From Zerene cesonia (taxonomy: Eukaryota > Arthropoda > Insecta > Lepidoptera > Pieridae), in NCBI RefSeq assembly GCF_012273895.1, contig NW_024045142.1:248001-312000 (forward strand): a stretch of 64,000 nt of DNA, read 5' to 3'. Position 1 is the stretch's first letter, and the number at the start of each line of letters is the position of its first letter. Positions 1 to 13,000 of the stretch are shown in pieces. The translations under genes were made by a program, and so were the position numbers. Below the pieces are notes generated by a model. The model made no database searches and was not told the origin of the DNA. It saw only the letters and a list, made by a program, of their open reading frames with translations.

Positions 1-463
1 GAAACATTATTTGGTTATAATGCGAATATATCGCATTTTATGTATTATGCCGCCTTTATTTCAACTTTAAAAAAAAGAGAGATTTATCAATGCGACTGGA
101 CTTTGTGTTAAGTGAACCGATTTTAGTGATTCTATTTTTATGTAAGGAAAAAGCGATGTAGAATGTATTATCTGTGGTGATTATACCAACTAACCTATTA
201 TACTAACCTAATTCATCATATCAAATGCCCCTTTCATGACTTACAGGGTTCAAATCGATAGATTATTATATATTATTGAAATAATGTATTTAATTAATAG
301 CATTATGTAATATAATAATGTGTAATATATGTTCAATAGATTGCTATCTCAAACCATTTACAACAATATGTAATACAAAAACAATGAAAAACAGTTATAT
401 CATTAAAGAAGTATTAACTAGATTCTCTCGCTTCATAAAGTCATTTAATGAAGATCTAATCTT

Positions 464-765
464 TTATTTTTTATGTAACAGTCGGAAATGGAGCTGGTGG
501 GACGCCTGATAAGCCTTATCACCGCCCATGAGCATTTGTAGAGGCATAAGGTCGATTAATTGGGAAGGGATTAAGAAAGGATTGGCGAGAGGAATAAAGG
601 CAAAGACTGGAAAGGGGAAGAAATAGGATATGGGGCAACAGCTCCCACACTCGCCGAATGAAACACAGCAGAATACTATTTCACGCCGGTCTTCTGCGGG
701 TGTGTGGTACTTCCCCGGTGCGAGCTGGCCCAATTCGTGCCGAAGCGTGCTCGACTCTCACATAC
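464..765 (-). repeat. SINE-like repeat, family A
   Basis: Near full-length copy. In sense (minus) it runs from GTCGAGCACGCTTCGGCACG through a pyrimidine-rich middle to CTGTnACATAAAAA. The A-rich end sets the strand. Fourteen copies or pieces of this family lie in the window. Confidence 0.75.
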
Positions 766-2329
766 AGAATCAGTATAATAGGATAAACTCTTCAAAATAT
801 TGCATAGTCACCGATCACAAGTTTACAGATCTTGAATTGAATTTGCCCATTTAAAGTTGTCCAATTTCGAATCCAAACGAGTCGGTAACATACAAACATA
901 CATATCGATTCCTTGGGAATAGAAAGTGGGAAAGGTAGTAGAAAGGTCGTAAATACCAAAATACAGAAAATGTTAATTATGTATATTGATGTAATTTTTT
1001 ACGCTCTTTCGATCGAAAAAAATATATCAACAGCAAAATACAATTGTTTAAAACGGCTTTAGAAAGCACTTGCTCAATTGTCTTATTTTTTATTAAAGAA
1101 CACACACATACAACACAAGAATATACAACATCAACACATGACAAACCACAGCATACATAACAGACACAATACACACACACACACACACATTCTAAAAATA
1201 TTCCGAGACAAGTAAATAACTCTTAAAGTATATTTAACTAGTGATTTAACAATTTTTATTAAAAAATTAGTTTAAATTTTAAAATTAATTAATAACTTGA
1301 TTATAATATTGAAATTATTTTATCTTATTATGATTTTCCTTAAATAAATAATTATTCTTATAGAGGATTCACCTTATTTTATTAAGGAATAATATAAATA
1401 ATGAAGAAGCATTTGGACGTTACGACAAGAAATTTTGAATTATTTGTTTCGTTCTGGAGTACCTAACGACGTGTGATACTTGCTGACGAATCTATTTATA
1501 AGTGTGTAATAACTCAATTTGTTGATTTTTTTGGGCCGTATATACACCAAAACTTTTTTAACACGTTTCTTATGAAATGATACATGTGCTATCTTTATAG
1601 AGGGTTTTTCAACCGATTATTTATCAGTTACAATATTAGATATATCTATAGAGACAAAAATATAGTGATGTTTTATTACTACATTCGTTTTTTTTTCTGC
1701 TCGCCCTGTAAAATGAGTATTTAGCGTTTACGACCTTTCTACCCAAAAGTATGAAGCTAATAAAAACGTTGAAGCTCACGTAACTAAAATCATTGAACAA
1801 TTTTCCAAAATCCAACACACACACACACATGTTTTCACACATTCATATTTTGTTCCTATCAGAGCTACGCACACAGAACATGCGTTCACGAAGCTTCGTA
1901 CGTGAGATGGTTGCCGCTATAAATAACATGTATTCGTATTGAAATACTGAAGCCACAGATAATTGAATACTGGTTTTAACTTTTAACGCTATTTTTGAAC
2001 GATTGCATCAACAATAAAAGATCTTCATTTAATTAACTGCGTATTGGAAATCGTGAATACATTTTTGTGAGGGATTAGATTTTTTGTAGCTCACGATTGT
2101 GCTTTTTAAGATCATTAAAAATATTCATCTTTTCCGAGTGACATAAAGTTAATATATTTTTTTTTCTTGATCCCCGATCGATCCAGGCGAAACGGGGATA
2201 GGCGACTAGTTGTAAACACGAATCATGAAATACAGCCTGATGATGGATGAATAAATAAAGAGACAAACCGACGTAAACTGAAGACTTAGTAATATTCTAT
2301 ATCATAGATAACATCCGACTTATATCCTC

Positions 2330-2526
2330 TCCTACTAATATTATAAATGGGAAAGTTTGTGAGGATGGATGTATGTGTATGTGTATTTTTGTTACTCTTT
2401 CACGCAAACTCTACTAAACCGATTGCAATGAAATTTGGACAACTGAAATAACACATAGGCAACTTTTTTTCTATATATTCCTACTGGACACAGACTTACG
2501 CGGGTGAAACCGCGGGGCGCAGCTAG
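2330..2526 (+). mobile_element. Helitron-like short element (TC...CTAG), family H
   Basis: Begins TCCTACTAATATTATAAATG and ends GGGGCGCAGCTAG, with CGGGTGAAACCGCGG near the 3' end. TC and CTAG termini and the GC hairpin near the end fit non-autonomous Helitrons; that class is an inference. Confidence 0.6.
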
Positions 2527-2683
2527 ATGCCTATACTACTTGCATAGTATTTTGTTACCTGTGCTAGTAGAATTTTGCTATTTAAATTATCGATAAATGT
2601 CTCTGTTTGCATCTCTACAATGGTCTCAATGCAAGTCTTCCATCACATTACATGATGAAACAAAGTAATTTTTCTTTACGCAG

Positions 2684-2815
2684 TGTGTTGCCTGGAAGAG
2701 ATCACTCTTTAGTGATGAAGTCGCCTTCTGTGCTGGTCTAGTTGTAAGTTTTTATATTTAATGTTTATTTGTATACCAGCACAATAAAGTGTTAAATAAA
2801 TAAATAAATAAATAA
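2684..2815 (+). repeat. 3' tail of a LINE
   Basis: TGTTGCCTGGAAGAGATCAC, a small hairpin (ATCACTcttTAGTGAT), GTCGCCTTCTGTGCTGG and a terminal (AAAT)n run. This tail type is shared by many lepidopteran non-LTR elements. The body is absent, as in 5'-truncated insertions. Confidence 0.6.
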
Positions 2816-3674
2816 TTTTTACTTCCGTAAATGCATAATTTGTAATCTCTATGAATCTTGAATCTTCTAATATCTTTTCGTATTGATTAAGGTTCCTTTG
2901 AATATCTTAAAAAGATCATTTTTGAGGGGAGGGTTTTTTAGTTTAATTAAAAAACTGACAAAATAAGCTGGATCATTCAAATAAAAATTACACCAGATTA
3001 ATAGACAATTTCTAATAAAAACAGTATTGTTATATAGACTTGGTGTAGCTTATATAATCTATATTTTTCGTGCCGCCTTTTTAAATTCAAATCTGTAACA
3101 AATCATAATTTAAAAAAAAATGTTTATTCACTATGTTTCCGAAAATAAAAGAAAAAGGCAGTAAATTTCAAACCATTTAAGGTAATTTGCTAAAATATCC
3201 ACGTTCTGGTACAGAAAACCTTATTTACTTGGAACTGAATTCCAAAGAAATTGGGAAAGCATGTATTTTATTATCTGTGAGTATTTAACGTTTAGTTTTA
3301 TCACACAGTTATGGTAACATCGGTTATACACTCAAACGTATGTAAAAGGGTGTGTGTCCTTTTTAGTTATAGATGTCTGCGCTTGACGGATTCGAGCTTC
3401 TTATGTACTTTTTGTTTAAAACTATTTATTACGTGACATTGGCAAAATTATAGCAACGCAGCACTACCATTTATCAAAAATGTAATTGATATATGTTAAA
3501 ATTGTGCAATTTTCATAATAAATCAATTCCATAAAATTATGGAAAAAAATTATCCGCGGGACGCAGCTAGTCATTAATAAATTGCAGTGATTACAGACTT
3601 ACATTTAAAAATATCATATGAACTTAGCAAATAAATAACATCTGGAGGATAACCATTTGCTCTATTTTTTGTTC

Positions 3675-3746
3675 GTCTCCACCTGGAATCGAACCCAGGA
3701 CCCCTCGGTTCGCTCACGCATCAACCATTGCATCAAGGTAGACGCC
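3675..3746 (-). repeat. tRNA-derived SINE head
   Basis: Minus strand: CCTTGATGCAATGG, GCGTGAGCGAACCGAGGGGT, CCTGGGTTCGATTCCAGGTG. Box B and the T arm are clear. Same family as 53314-53387, different from the GATCACG type. Confidence 0.55.
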
Positions 3747-5059
3747 ATATCTATTTTGGTAAATTCCGCAACGAATTGCACACATGCCACGATTTTAAAG
3801 CACACATGCATATCGAGGGCTTTTATAAAAACATCACACACAAGTAATTTACGTGTGTGATCATATTCGATTTTAGTTTTATTCCTGATTCGGGAAATCA
3901 TANNNNNNNNNNNNNNNNNNNNNNNNNNNNNNNNNNNNNNNNNNNNNNNNNNNNNNNNNNNNNNNNNNNNNNNNNNNNNNNNNNNNNNNNNNNNNNNNNN
4001 NNNNNNNNNNNNNNNNNNNNNNNNNNNNNNNNNNNNNNNNNNNNNNNNNNNNNNNNNNNNNNNNNNNNNNNNNNNNNNNNNNNNNNNNNNNNNNNNNNNN
4101 NNNNNNNNNNNNNNNNNNNNNNNNNNNNNNNNNNNNNNNNNNNNNNNNNNNNNNNNNNNNNNNNNNNNNNNNNNNNNNNNNNNNNNNNNNNNNNNNNNNN
4201 NNNNNNNNNNNNNNNNNNNNNNNNNNNNNNNNNNNNNNNNNNNNNNNNNNNNNNNNNNNNNNNNNNNNNNNNNNNNNNNNNNNNNNNNNNNNNNNNNNNN
4301 NNNNNNNNNNNNNNNNNNNNNNNNNNNNNNNNNNNNNNNNNNNNNNNNNNNNNNNNNNNNNNNNNNNNNNNNNNNNNNNNNNNNNNNNNNNNNNNNNNNN
4401 NNNNNNNNNNNNNNNNNNNNNNNNNNNNNNNNNNNNNNNNNNNNNNNNNNNNNNNNNNNNNNNNNNNNNNNNNNNNNNNNNNNNNNNNNNNNNNNNNNNN
4501 NNNNNNNNNNNNNNNNNNNNNNNNNNNNNNNNNNNNNNNNNNNNNNNNNNNNNNNNNNNNNNNNNNNNNNNNNNNNNNNNNNNNNNNNNNNNNNNNNNNN
4601 NNNNNNNNNNNNNNNNNNNNNNNNNNNNNNNNNNNNNNNNNNNNNNNNNNNNNNNNNNNNNNNNNNNNNNNNNNNNNNNNNNNNNNNNNNNNNNNNNNNN
4701 NNNNNNNNNNNNNNNNNNNNNNNNNNNNNNNNNNNNNNNNNNNNNNNNNNNNNNNNNNNNNNNNNNNNNNNNNNNNNNNNNNNNNNNNNNNNNNNNNNNN
4801 NNNNNNNNNNNNNNNNNNNNNNNNNNNNNNNNNNNNNNNNNNNNNNNNNNNNNNNNNNNNNNNNNNNNNNNNNNNNNNNNNNNNNNNNNNNNNNNNNNNN
4901 NNTTGCTAATCATTATTATATTTATATAATATCAAATGATGCATCATTTACGCATAATAGAACTGGTTCCCTTAACATTGTAGCCGCTGATATTGAGAAA
5001 AAAAACGTAGATATAAATCGAAATCAAGACACGGAGGACGTTATCAATTAAACTGTATT

Positions 5060-5205
5060 TTTTGTGTTTGTTAACTCATAACTTTTTACTAGGGAACCGA
5101 TTTTGATTTCCTTTTTTTTTTTATTTGAAATCTGTTGCCTCCCATGTGCTAGCAATTAAATTCGGTCGAAATATGACATATTTTGAAGGCGGTTTTTTAT
5201 ACATA
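5060..5205 (+). repeat. Interspersed repeat, family E (AACCGATTTTGAT type)
   Basis: GGGAACCGATTTTGAT, a T-rich stretch, TGTTGCCTCCCATGTGC and GGCGGTT. Parallel copies at 29010-29155, 37340-37490 and 38820-38990 (plus) and 62636-62760 (minus). Confidence 0.5.
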
Positions 5206-5652
5206 TAAACTTTCCTTTGTAATTACTCTATCTAAAGAATAATAGTTAAAAAAAACTAAAAAACACGCTTTTATCATATTTTGCAAATTGAAATATGGAA
5301 TAATTTTATCAAATTAGTGTATTGTCATCGGTCCTCAATAAATCTACAAAGTTTGAACGAAATCTGGCCGTTTAAAGTGGGTCAAAATCGCGCCCAAAGA
5401 AGTCGGTTACAAACAAACAAACATACAAACAAACATACAAACAAACTTACAAACATACAGGTGAAGCTAATAAAAAGCGTGTAAAAACCGCGTCAAAATC
5501 AAAATCGGTAATTTTTGAGTTTATTGCGAGCAGACAGACACACAGACGCGGCCGGGGAGTTTATTTTATAATATGTAGTGATTTTGATACTCGATAACTC
5601 CATGGGTTCTGAATCGATTGACGTTTGATAGGAAATCGTTGGACACGTTTTG

Positions 5653-5999
5653 TATGTGGTAGTCGAGCACGCTTCGGCACGAATTGAGCCAGCTCGCACC
5701 GAGGAAGTACCACACCCTCACAGAAATCCGGCGCGATATAATAGCTTGCTATTGTGTTTCGTACGGTGAGTGGGGGAGCCGGAGGCCCATATCCTATTCC
5801 TTACCCTTCCCAAGTCCTTTCCTTTATTCCTCTTGACAATTCTTTCATCCCTTCTCTTCCCAATTTGAAGTCGACAATCCATTTGTAGAGGCGTAAAATT
5901 TACAATCGACCTTACACCTCTCCAAATGTTCACGGGCGGTGGTAGCGCTTACCACCAGGCGTCCCACCAGCTCCATTGCTGACTATGACATATAAAAAC
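5653..5999 (+). repeat. SINE-like repeat, family A
   Basis: Full-length sense copy from TATGTGGTAGTCGAGCACGC to the A-rich end. Its 3' half and downstream flank are repeated in tandem at 6107-6388. Confidence 0.78.
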
Positions 6000-6106
6000 A
6001 TTCGGTACCATTTTAGAATTTGGTGTGGTACATGCCCCTAGGAACGTGGGTGAGCTTTCTTATCGTATCGCCGCAAGCTATAGCTAGTACCCTAAATAAT
6101 AATATA

Positions 6107-6315
6107 AGGCCCATATCCTTTTCCTTCCCTTCCCAGTCCTTTCCTTTATTCCTCTCACTAATCCTTTCTTAATCCCTTCCCAAAAAGTCGGCCATCCATT
6201 TGTAGAGGCGTAAGGTCTGTAATGGACCTTATGCCTCTACAAATGTTCATGGGCGGTGGTAGCGCTTACCACCAGGCGTCCCACCAGCTCCATTGCTGAC
6301 TATGACATAAGAAAA
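6107..6315 (+). repeat. SINE-like repeat, family A, 3' part in a tandem duplication
   Basis: Begins inside the family at AGGCCCATATCC and continues to the A-rich tail. The non-SINE flank GAGCTTTCTTATCGTATCGC is also shared with the first unit, so this is a tandem duplication and not a second insertion. Confidence 0.75.
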
Positions 6316-7184
6316 CATTCGGTCCCATTTGAGGTGGGTGAGCTTTCTTATCGTATCGCCGCAAGCTATAGCTAGTACCCTAAATAACACGATACTAGCT
6401 AGTACAATAACATCTTAATATCATGCACTAGCAATTGGCTTATCAGAATAATGAATAATTAGCATTGGGTTTTCCTTGTTATTTTACGAAAGCGAATTTA
6501 TAAACATCACTTTGTTTTAGTGTTGTACTCGCTTGAAAAGCCTGAGTCTATACAGTTTATTTCATACTAATCCAAGTAGCCGTTTTCGCGTGAAGAGTAA
6601 CAAACATTTATTCTTTCAAACTTTTGCGTTTTCGGTATCCGTCGGATTAGTTGTGCCCCCGAACAAAGGGGATAGAACAAAAATCTTTAAACCCGATTTC
6701 TAAACTTTAAGGGTTGGTTGACTCTGGCCCAATTTACTATTGCTTAAAAAATTGCTTTGATAGGTGTGAAATAAAATAAGTATTAATAATTATTAAAAGT
6801 TTGGGGTAGTAAAAGTTTGTATTTTATCTGTGGCGTCGTAGTTCTAAAACGGATAAACCGACTTAAATGCAATTTTTTCATTCCAAAGTCCTTGCGGTGG
6901 TTAGCTCTTTTTAGTTGATATCAGTCGAGTCAATCTTTTCTATATCCCCCAGTATCCCATTCCTCAGGAAATCAAATCACATTATAATCTCAATACATAT
7001 AATTTATGTGTCACATTGTTCTCTCTACTACTACTCAACCGATTTTAATCAAATTTGCACACCATGTGCAGTTTGATCTAACTTAAAAGATAGGATAGTT
7101 TATATTATTTTAATTACTATAATATAATTAATATCTACACTAGTTGTCCCCCGTTGCTTTGAATGAAAGAAAAAAAAGAAACGT

Positions 7185-7460
7185 TTATTTATCAGGGGCA
7201 TCACAACACACTAATAAAAGAAACTATACAAATAAATAGCAACATATACCCTTTTTTTCATAGTGGGAAAATCTTGCATAGATACCTATGACCCCCGGGG
7301 AAAAGGTCGTGCGTTATGTCGGAATCCTACCGACTAAAACCCCACTGTGTTCCGTCAAGCCACATACGTGAAGGGGCCACAGGTGCTTGTTAGAATTCGT
7401 CCGCGAGTCGTACCCTGACTAAAAGGAGACAACTCAGCCTATGCAGCAATGAACATTGAC
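7185..7460. repeat. Probable interspersed repeat (CCGACTAAAACCCCACTGTG type)
   Basis: GC-rich block with CATAGATACCTATGACCCCC, TCCTACCGACTAAAACCCCA and GTGAAGGGGCCACAGG. It resembles a recurrent lepidopteran element, but only one copy is in this window, so the call rests on memory of the family. Confidence 0.4.
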
Positions 7461-8021
7461 AGCGCTGTTTTTCTTTACCCGCGTAGTCAAATATAAATAC
7501 AGTCTTGGAATTTCGCGTAAAGTTATATAAATGCATATAAAATAACAGTATAAAACATGTCTTTCTTTCCTCGGCTCTTAAACTATGTCCGTGTCAAAAT
7601 TCACTTTTATCTGATGCTGAGATTTGCGCTTTCAAGTTGGCAAACCTTTGTATATTAAAGTATAGATTAATGGTTGAGGTCCATGTGTCCCTGTAGGAAA
7701 AGAATATGGACTGATGATGACGCAATTGCTTGAGTGGTATCAGAGATCGCATCGGTTAGTAACACTTATATAAGAGTGTTGATATAACGTCCGAAATTAG
7801 TTATTGTTCAAGAAAACCACAAAAGAAAATGCTATACTAGTACTTAAATTATTGGGAATATTCAATCTAGTATTATTATTTTTATTTATTTATTTAGTCT
7901 TTTATTTATTTAATTTAAACAGCGTTGCCATTATTCGCACGCGTTGAATTCGGAGTAGTTTAGGAAATGTAGGAGTATCTGTTATATTGAAATTACCGTT
8001 TTATACATGTAGGTACTAGCT

Positions 8022-8216
8022 TTTCGCCCGCGTAGAATTCGCTTATATCGCGCGACATGGTAAGGAGCATTTTCTTCGCATTAAAAAGTATGGTTTATTA
8101 TTTCCCACGTTTAGCTCCATCTTCATACCAAATTTTATCAAAATCGGTTCAGTTGTTTAGGCGTGAAAGCGTAACAGACAGACAGAGTTACTTTCGCATT
8201 TATAATATTAGTAGGG
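8022..8216 (-). repeat. Helitron-like relative (CTAGCTTTTCGCCCGCG type)
   Basis: CTAGCTTTTCGCCCGCG to CATTTATAATATTAGTAGGG. Same end logic as family H but a different body; similar copies at 45097-45275, 16855-17005 and 58735-58895. Confidence 0.5.
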
Positions 8217-8600
8217 ACAAATGTAATATGTACGGTACATACACCTAAATAACATTTTTACAAATTTTGTGTGTCTGTCTGTCCCGACCAATCTCTGGAA
8301 CGGCTGGACCAATTTTGACAAAAATTTGACAGGAAAACAGACAGACACCAATTCGGAGTAACCTCTTTCAGCTCCCTTTTTTTCACTACATATATTTAAA
8401 AAAAATCGCATTAAAATCCGTTTCATAGTTGAGAAGATTTAAGCATAAGCATAGGGACATAGAAACAGACAGAGAAATCGCTTGCATGTGGTATGTAGTG
8501 AATATTAGTTCGATTAGATAATATTTATACTTAGCAAGCTTTACAATAATTTATCTTTATTGAAATTATTTATGAAAAAATATATAAATAAATATAATAA

Positions 8601-9606
8601 TAGGTCGAGGCAAAAGTGTTATCGTATTTTTAAATTAATTAAAAATAAGATAATACTTTTACTGATAGTATTATTAGTTATCGAACCTCTTTGGCCATCC
8701 TGAATGTAACTGGCTGGTTTAAAACTGTTGAACATTCTGAATAAAGAATAATAAAAAAAAAAAACAAGTTCCCGCCATTTTCAATTGTTTTTCTAGCAAG
8801 CATAATGAACTATGTGACAAAGAAATTTGTTACTTTTTAAAGTTTTATTACAAATACGTAAAAATGCGACGAACATGAATTAAATTTGTGCAGTTGACGG
8901 TTCTAGTCCAGGATAATAAGTACAAGCTATCAATAAGAGTAGCAAAAATGTGGTTCAATCGTTTTAAGTCTGGAAATTTATATGTGAAAGATGAGGTTCG
9001 CTCTGGACGCCTCGTCACAGTTAAAATCAATGCCATCTGTCGCAGTAACAGATAAAATCATTAGATATGACATTGCTGGAGAACGGTATGTTGATCATAA
9101 CATAGTTTTACGTCATTTACGAAAGTCTGGGTACACGTAAAAACTTGGTATTGGGTGCCACATAATCTCAATATGAGAAACCTAATGCAACGTGTTTTCA
9201 TTTGCGATTCCCTGTTGAAATGTAACAATTCCGAACTATTTATTAAACAGTTAATTACGGGTGACGAAAAATTTCAATCATTGCACTACCCACAAGATGG
9301 CAACAAGTCATCGATCAAAAACGATCAAAATCAAATAAATTTAACAATACGTGATCATCTTATTTAGCATTCAACACAATGAATTAATCATTGGCATACT
9401 GTTCCATCAAATATCTCGTTCCTTAGTTCGATGGCATTTTGAATTCGTGACGTCAGAAACACGTCAGCTAAAATTTCACATTCACGGACACGCCGCTGCC
9501 GGTTGCCGTCTATTACGGTGCTGCCAACATAATATTATAAATAAATAATATAAGAAAAACATTTTCCTTTGTATGAACAATACGAAAATACATTTGCCCG
9601 GAGGTA
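8601..9606 (+). mobile_element. Decayed mariner-type DNA transposon
   Basis: Ends resemble inverted terminal repeats: TAGGTCGAGGCAAAAGTG on the left, and the reverse complement of the right end reads TACCTCCGGGCAAATG, both followed by a TTCGTATT/ATCGTATT block. Inside, broken frames give MWFNRFKSGNLYVKDE, RSGRLVT, MRNLMQRVFICDSLLK and LITGDEKF, the mariner transposase helix-turn-helix and the GDEK catalytic block. Stops, frameshifts and short length (about 1 kb) show a dead copy. Boundaries are estimates. Confidence 0.72.
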
Positions 9607-10038
9607 AGCAATTTTTGTTTTCTGTACTGTACAATATTTTATTACATTTATGTGAGGCTTTGTGTCGTTTAATAAACGTTTTCTTTTTTCATTCTTCGTC
9701 TATTATAATAATGACCAGTTTCACACCTCACTCACTCGCAAACCCAATGCATTGTTCTGCGAATTTGTTAAATGGCATAATGTACACAATTTAAGTCCAA
9801 AGATCAAATAGGCTATCAGGGCCTTATCAGCAACGTCTGTATTCCGGCCTAATATTGAAGATCGTCGCAAAGTACTGACCAGTTTTGGAGTCTGTAAAAC
9901 ATCCATATTCAATAGAAATTACTCTATGTAAATGAAAAAATTATGCATCCAGGACAAATCCATCAAATTCGATCCAGCCGTTTAGAAGAAGCCCAACGAT
10001 AAAAGTACTGAATAACAAATATACATTTCTGTTTACAG

Positions 10039-10099
10039 TTGCATCGACCCTCATATTAACTTCTGCCAGCGCCAGTGTCCTCGACAAGTCTTGGTACAG
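10039..10099 (+). CDS. HP14: HP14 exon: end of signal peptide
   Basis: Bounded by tttacag and CAG|gtaggt. Enters with a split codon (one base from the previous exon) and leaves with AG. Reads ASTLILTSASASVLDKSWY, a hydrophobic run with small residues suited to signal-peptidase cleavage after SASA. No convincing ATG exon was found upstream; it may lie in the 1-10 kb region, in the 3903-4902 gap or outside the window. Confidence 0.7.
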
Positions 10100-13000
10100 G
10101 TAGGTACATGCATACGACTTTTCTAACTACCTATAATCCACGGCGTCGCTTGCGTGGTACCTGGTTAAAAAGTCTGTGTCCTAATCCTGACTATAATCTA
10201 TCTCTGTACCAAATTTCATAAAAATATTATTAGTTGTTTTAGTGTAAAAGAGACATAAACAAACATCCATACATCAATCCATACTTACAAACTCTCGCGT
10301 CTATAATATTGGCAGGACTAGTCACGGAGTAATAAGCACAAATTAATGTTGTAAGTGCCATATTTCTAAAATCAAATGACAATAATTTTGAATCAAACAA
10401 AAATTCATTCAGCTGAAATTCCCCGAAGTTATCGAGTAAACACAACGAAATATCTACGCTATTAAAATAATTCACGACTTATATTGCGATGCATTCAAGT
10501 GTACTCCAATACCGAAAGATTCGTTTACCCTCGGTACCGCAACTGTTTAATTATTTACTCGATTGAAATGTAAACAATCATCCCAATTAGCGCGCCCCTT
10601 AACATAGATAACTAGCTTTTGCCAGCGGCTTCGCACGTTTTAATTCACAGTAGTTTAATAGATCTTATCAAACATATAAACCTTCCTCTTGAATCTATTA
10701 AAAAAAAAAACCATCAAAATCTGTTGCGTAGTCTTAAAGATTAAAGCATACATAGGGACAGACAAAGCGACTTTGTTGTATACTATGTAGTGATTTAATT
10801 GAGTTAAATTCTGTCACTAACAAAAATTTATTAACGATAATAGAAACGGGAAGAACTGGTGGAAACAGTAAAAATGTATCACGTCAATAAACACTTTTAC
10901 GTTTGAAACACGGTAGCAGGCGAATCTATTCAGTCATTTTATTATCTTTAGATTTATATTATTATACGGTAATTGATATTGAAAATGGATAGCTTATATA
11001 GCGTCGTTTAATAGCTATTAATGGAAAGATTTAAATTAACAAATGGTTTAGACTTTTCCTCGAAGCATTGAGTCTTGTGTTTGGATTTTCCAAACTTGAA
11101 ACCTGGCTGAGCCAAGGACGAGGTTCTATTCTTACTAATATTTAAAACGCGAAAGTTTGTTAATATATCTGGATATGGATGTATGTTATAGTATTGTATG
11201 TAATTTGCCACAAGAATAAATAAACTTATATTGTATTTTTTCCTATTCAATGTAACATTTTTATTAGAAACTAGCTGCGGCCCGCGGTTTCACCCGCGTA
11301 AGTCCGTATCCCGTAGGAATATCGGCATAAAAAGCCTATATGTTGCCTATATGTTATTCCAGTTTTCTAGCTGTCTGCGTACCAAATTTCATTGCAATCG
11401 GTTCAGTAGTTTTTCCGTGAAAGAGTAACAAACACACACACATCCTTACAAACTTTCGCATTTATGATATTAGTAGGATTTCTATCAAATAGTGATTGCT
11501 GTAAGTGTAGTATATATGCGTTTTAAATTAATTTAAATTCTTTCATGCGAAAGCAGATAATCGTATCTGTATAAAATTTGGTACAGATATATATTATAAG
11601 ACTATTATCTAACTCTGTACCAAATTAAACCAAACCTATGTACTAATTCAGACGATACTACATAGCCTACATAGACATAGACATAGCCTACTTCTTACCC
11701 GGGGATACCACGCGAGTATACATCATAATTGTGACGTACACTCGCGAATATTTACATCTATGGACGACGGGTTTGCTTCGGCCTTCTAGCTGTAGTCTCT
11801 TGTCGCTACGTCATTAGTTATTTTGGTGATGAGTGCATCTAAAGAATAGCCGATAATACAAGTTTATCGCCCTCTATATGTTTTCAACATGCGTTTTTTC
11901 ACCTGCATCTTGTGCTTGTATAATGGATGTGATTGATATGATCTATTATGATTTAAATAAAATAATCAATACAGTTCAAGAAAAAACTAAACTACACGCA
12001 ACGCTGATAAACTCAAATGTTAATTTATTCAATAAGACTCCTTAAACGAGCACTTTTGAATCGTCATAACACAATGTTACCATAGAAACAAACAATAGAT
12101 AGAATCAATTGGCATACCTCCTCTTACTCAGAGTATACGCAAGGAAGTTATTTCAACCTGGCGATCCTAGTCAGGATAATAAGATAAACTTATTGTCGAA
12201 CCTTGCTAATTGTATGGGGTTTGAATAAAATGTATCCGTATAAAATTGGTCAAAAGCTCTACGCTCTGGCTCCGCCCGGGTAGGTATTTAGTATAATTGA
12301 AATAATATATTATATAAAGTATCTAATAATACTAATAATATATTATCTAATCTTATCTTTTAAATTGGTACAAACGTTTTTAATTTTTTACAATAAAATT
12401 TGCACATGGTGTTCAAATTGGATTAAAATCTGTTGAGTAGTTTAGGAGTCCATCGCAACAATGTGACACTTAATTTTTATATATTAAGAAAAAGGCGAAG
12501 CAAATAAAAGCGTATTAAAAATATGCAAAATGGAGTAAAAGATTTCAGTTACATCTTCATTGCGTGGATTGGGTCACGTACACAATTAACGGTTAAAGAT
12601 TTATTTAAATCGGTCCAGTAACCTTCAAACAAACTCTTCACATTTATATTATTGGTATATGCACGAACTGTAGTATGTTTAATCAACTGTTACCAGCTAT
12701 TCGCCGCGGCTTCGCCCGTGGCACATATGTCCCATGTCACTCAGTGAAGTTGCAGCTTTCTAAAGGTCATTTAATTGCGATATTTTGAGTAATGTCTCCT
12801 ATGCCAGGCTATGCATGACCTGTGTTATATAATACAGACATTAATCCGTCCGTTGTATCAAGTAACTTCAATACAAGGACTATGTTGTGTAGGTAATTCA
12901 AAATGAATTACTGCAATTTAAACGTGATAGATATTCAAAAAATAAAATAAAAATATACATAAGTAGGAAAATAATAATAATATTTCAAGTGATCCGTTTT

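Larger units (their letters stand above)
1..10038. other. Left repeat-rich region, no gene recognised
   Basis: Besides the repeats listed separately it holds a CA microsatellite (about 1105-1190), CAAA runs (5405-5460) and the 3903-4902 gap. No exon with a homologous protein is visible. The missing first exon of HP14 (start codon plus most of the signal peptide, ending one base into a codon) should lie here or further left. Confidence 0.6.

Noticed and set aside
464..1014. Recurrent small frames such as MGQLAPGKYHTP...
   Set aside because: The same peptide recurs at every SINE A copy (for example 13725-13940), so it is a translated repeat, not a gene.
9573..9606. Possible HP14 first exon (ATG, then GGAG|gtaagc in the right phase)
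   Set aside because: It encodes no hydrophobic signal core and coincides with the mariner right end, so the good donor is likely chance.
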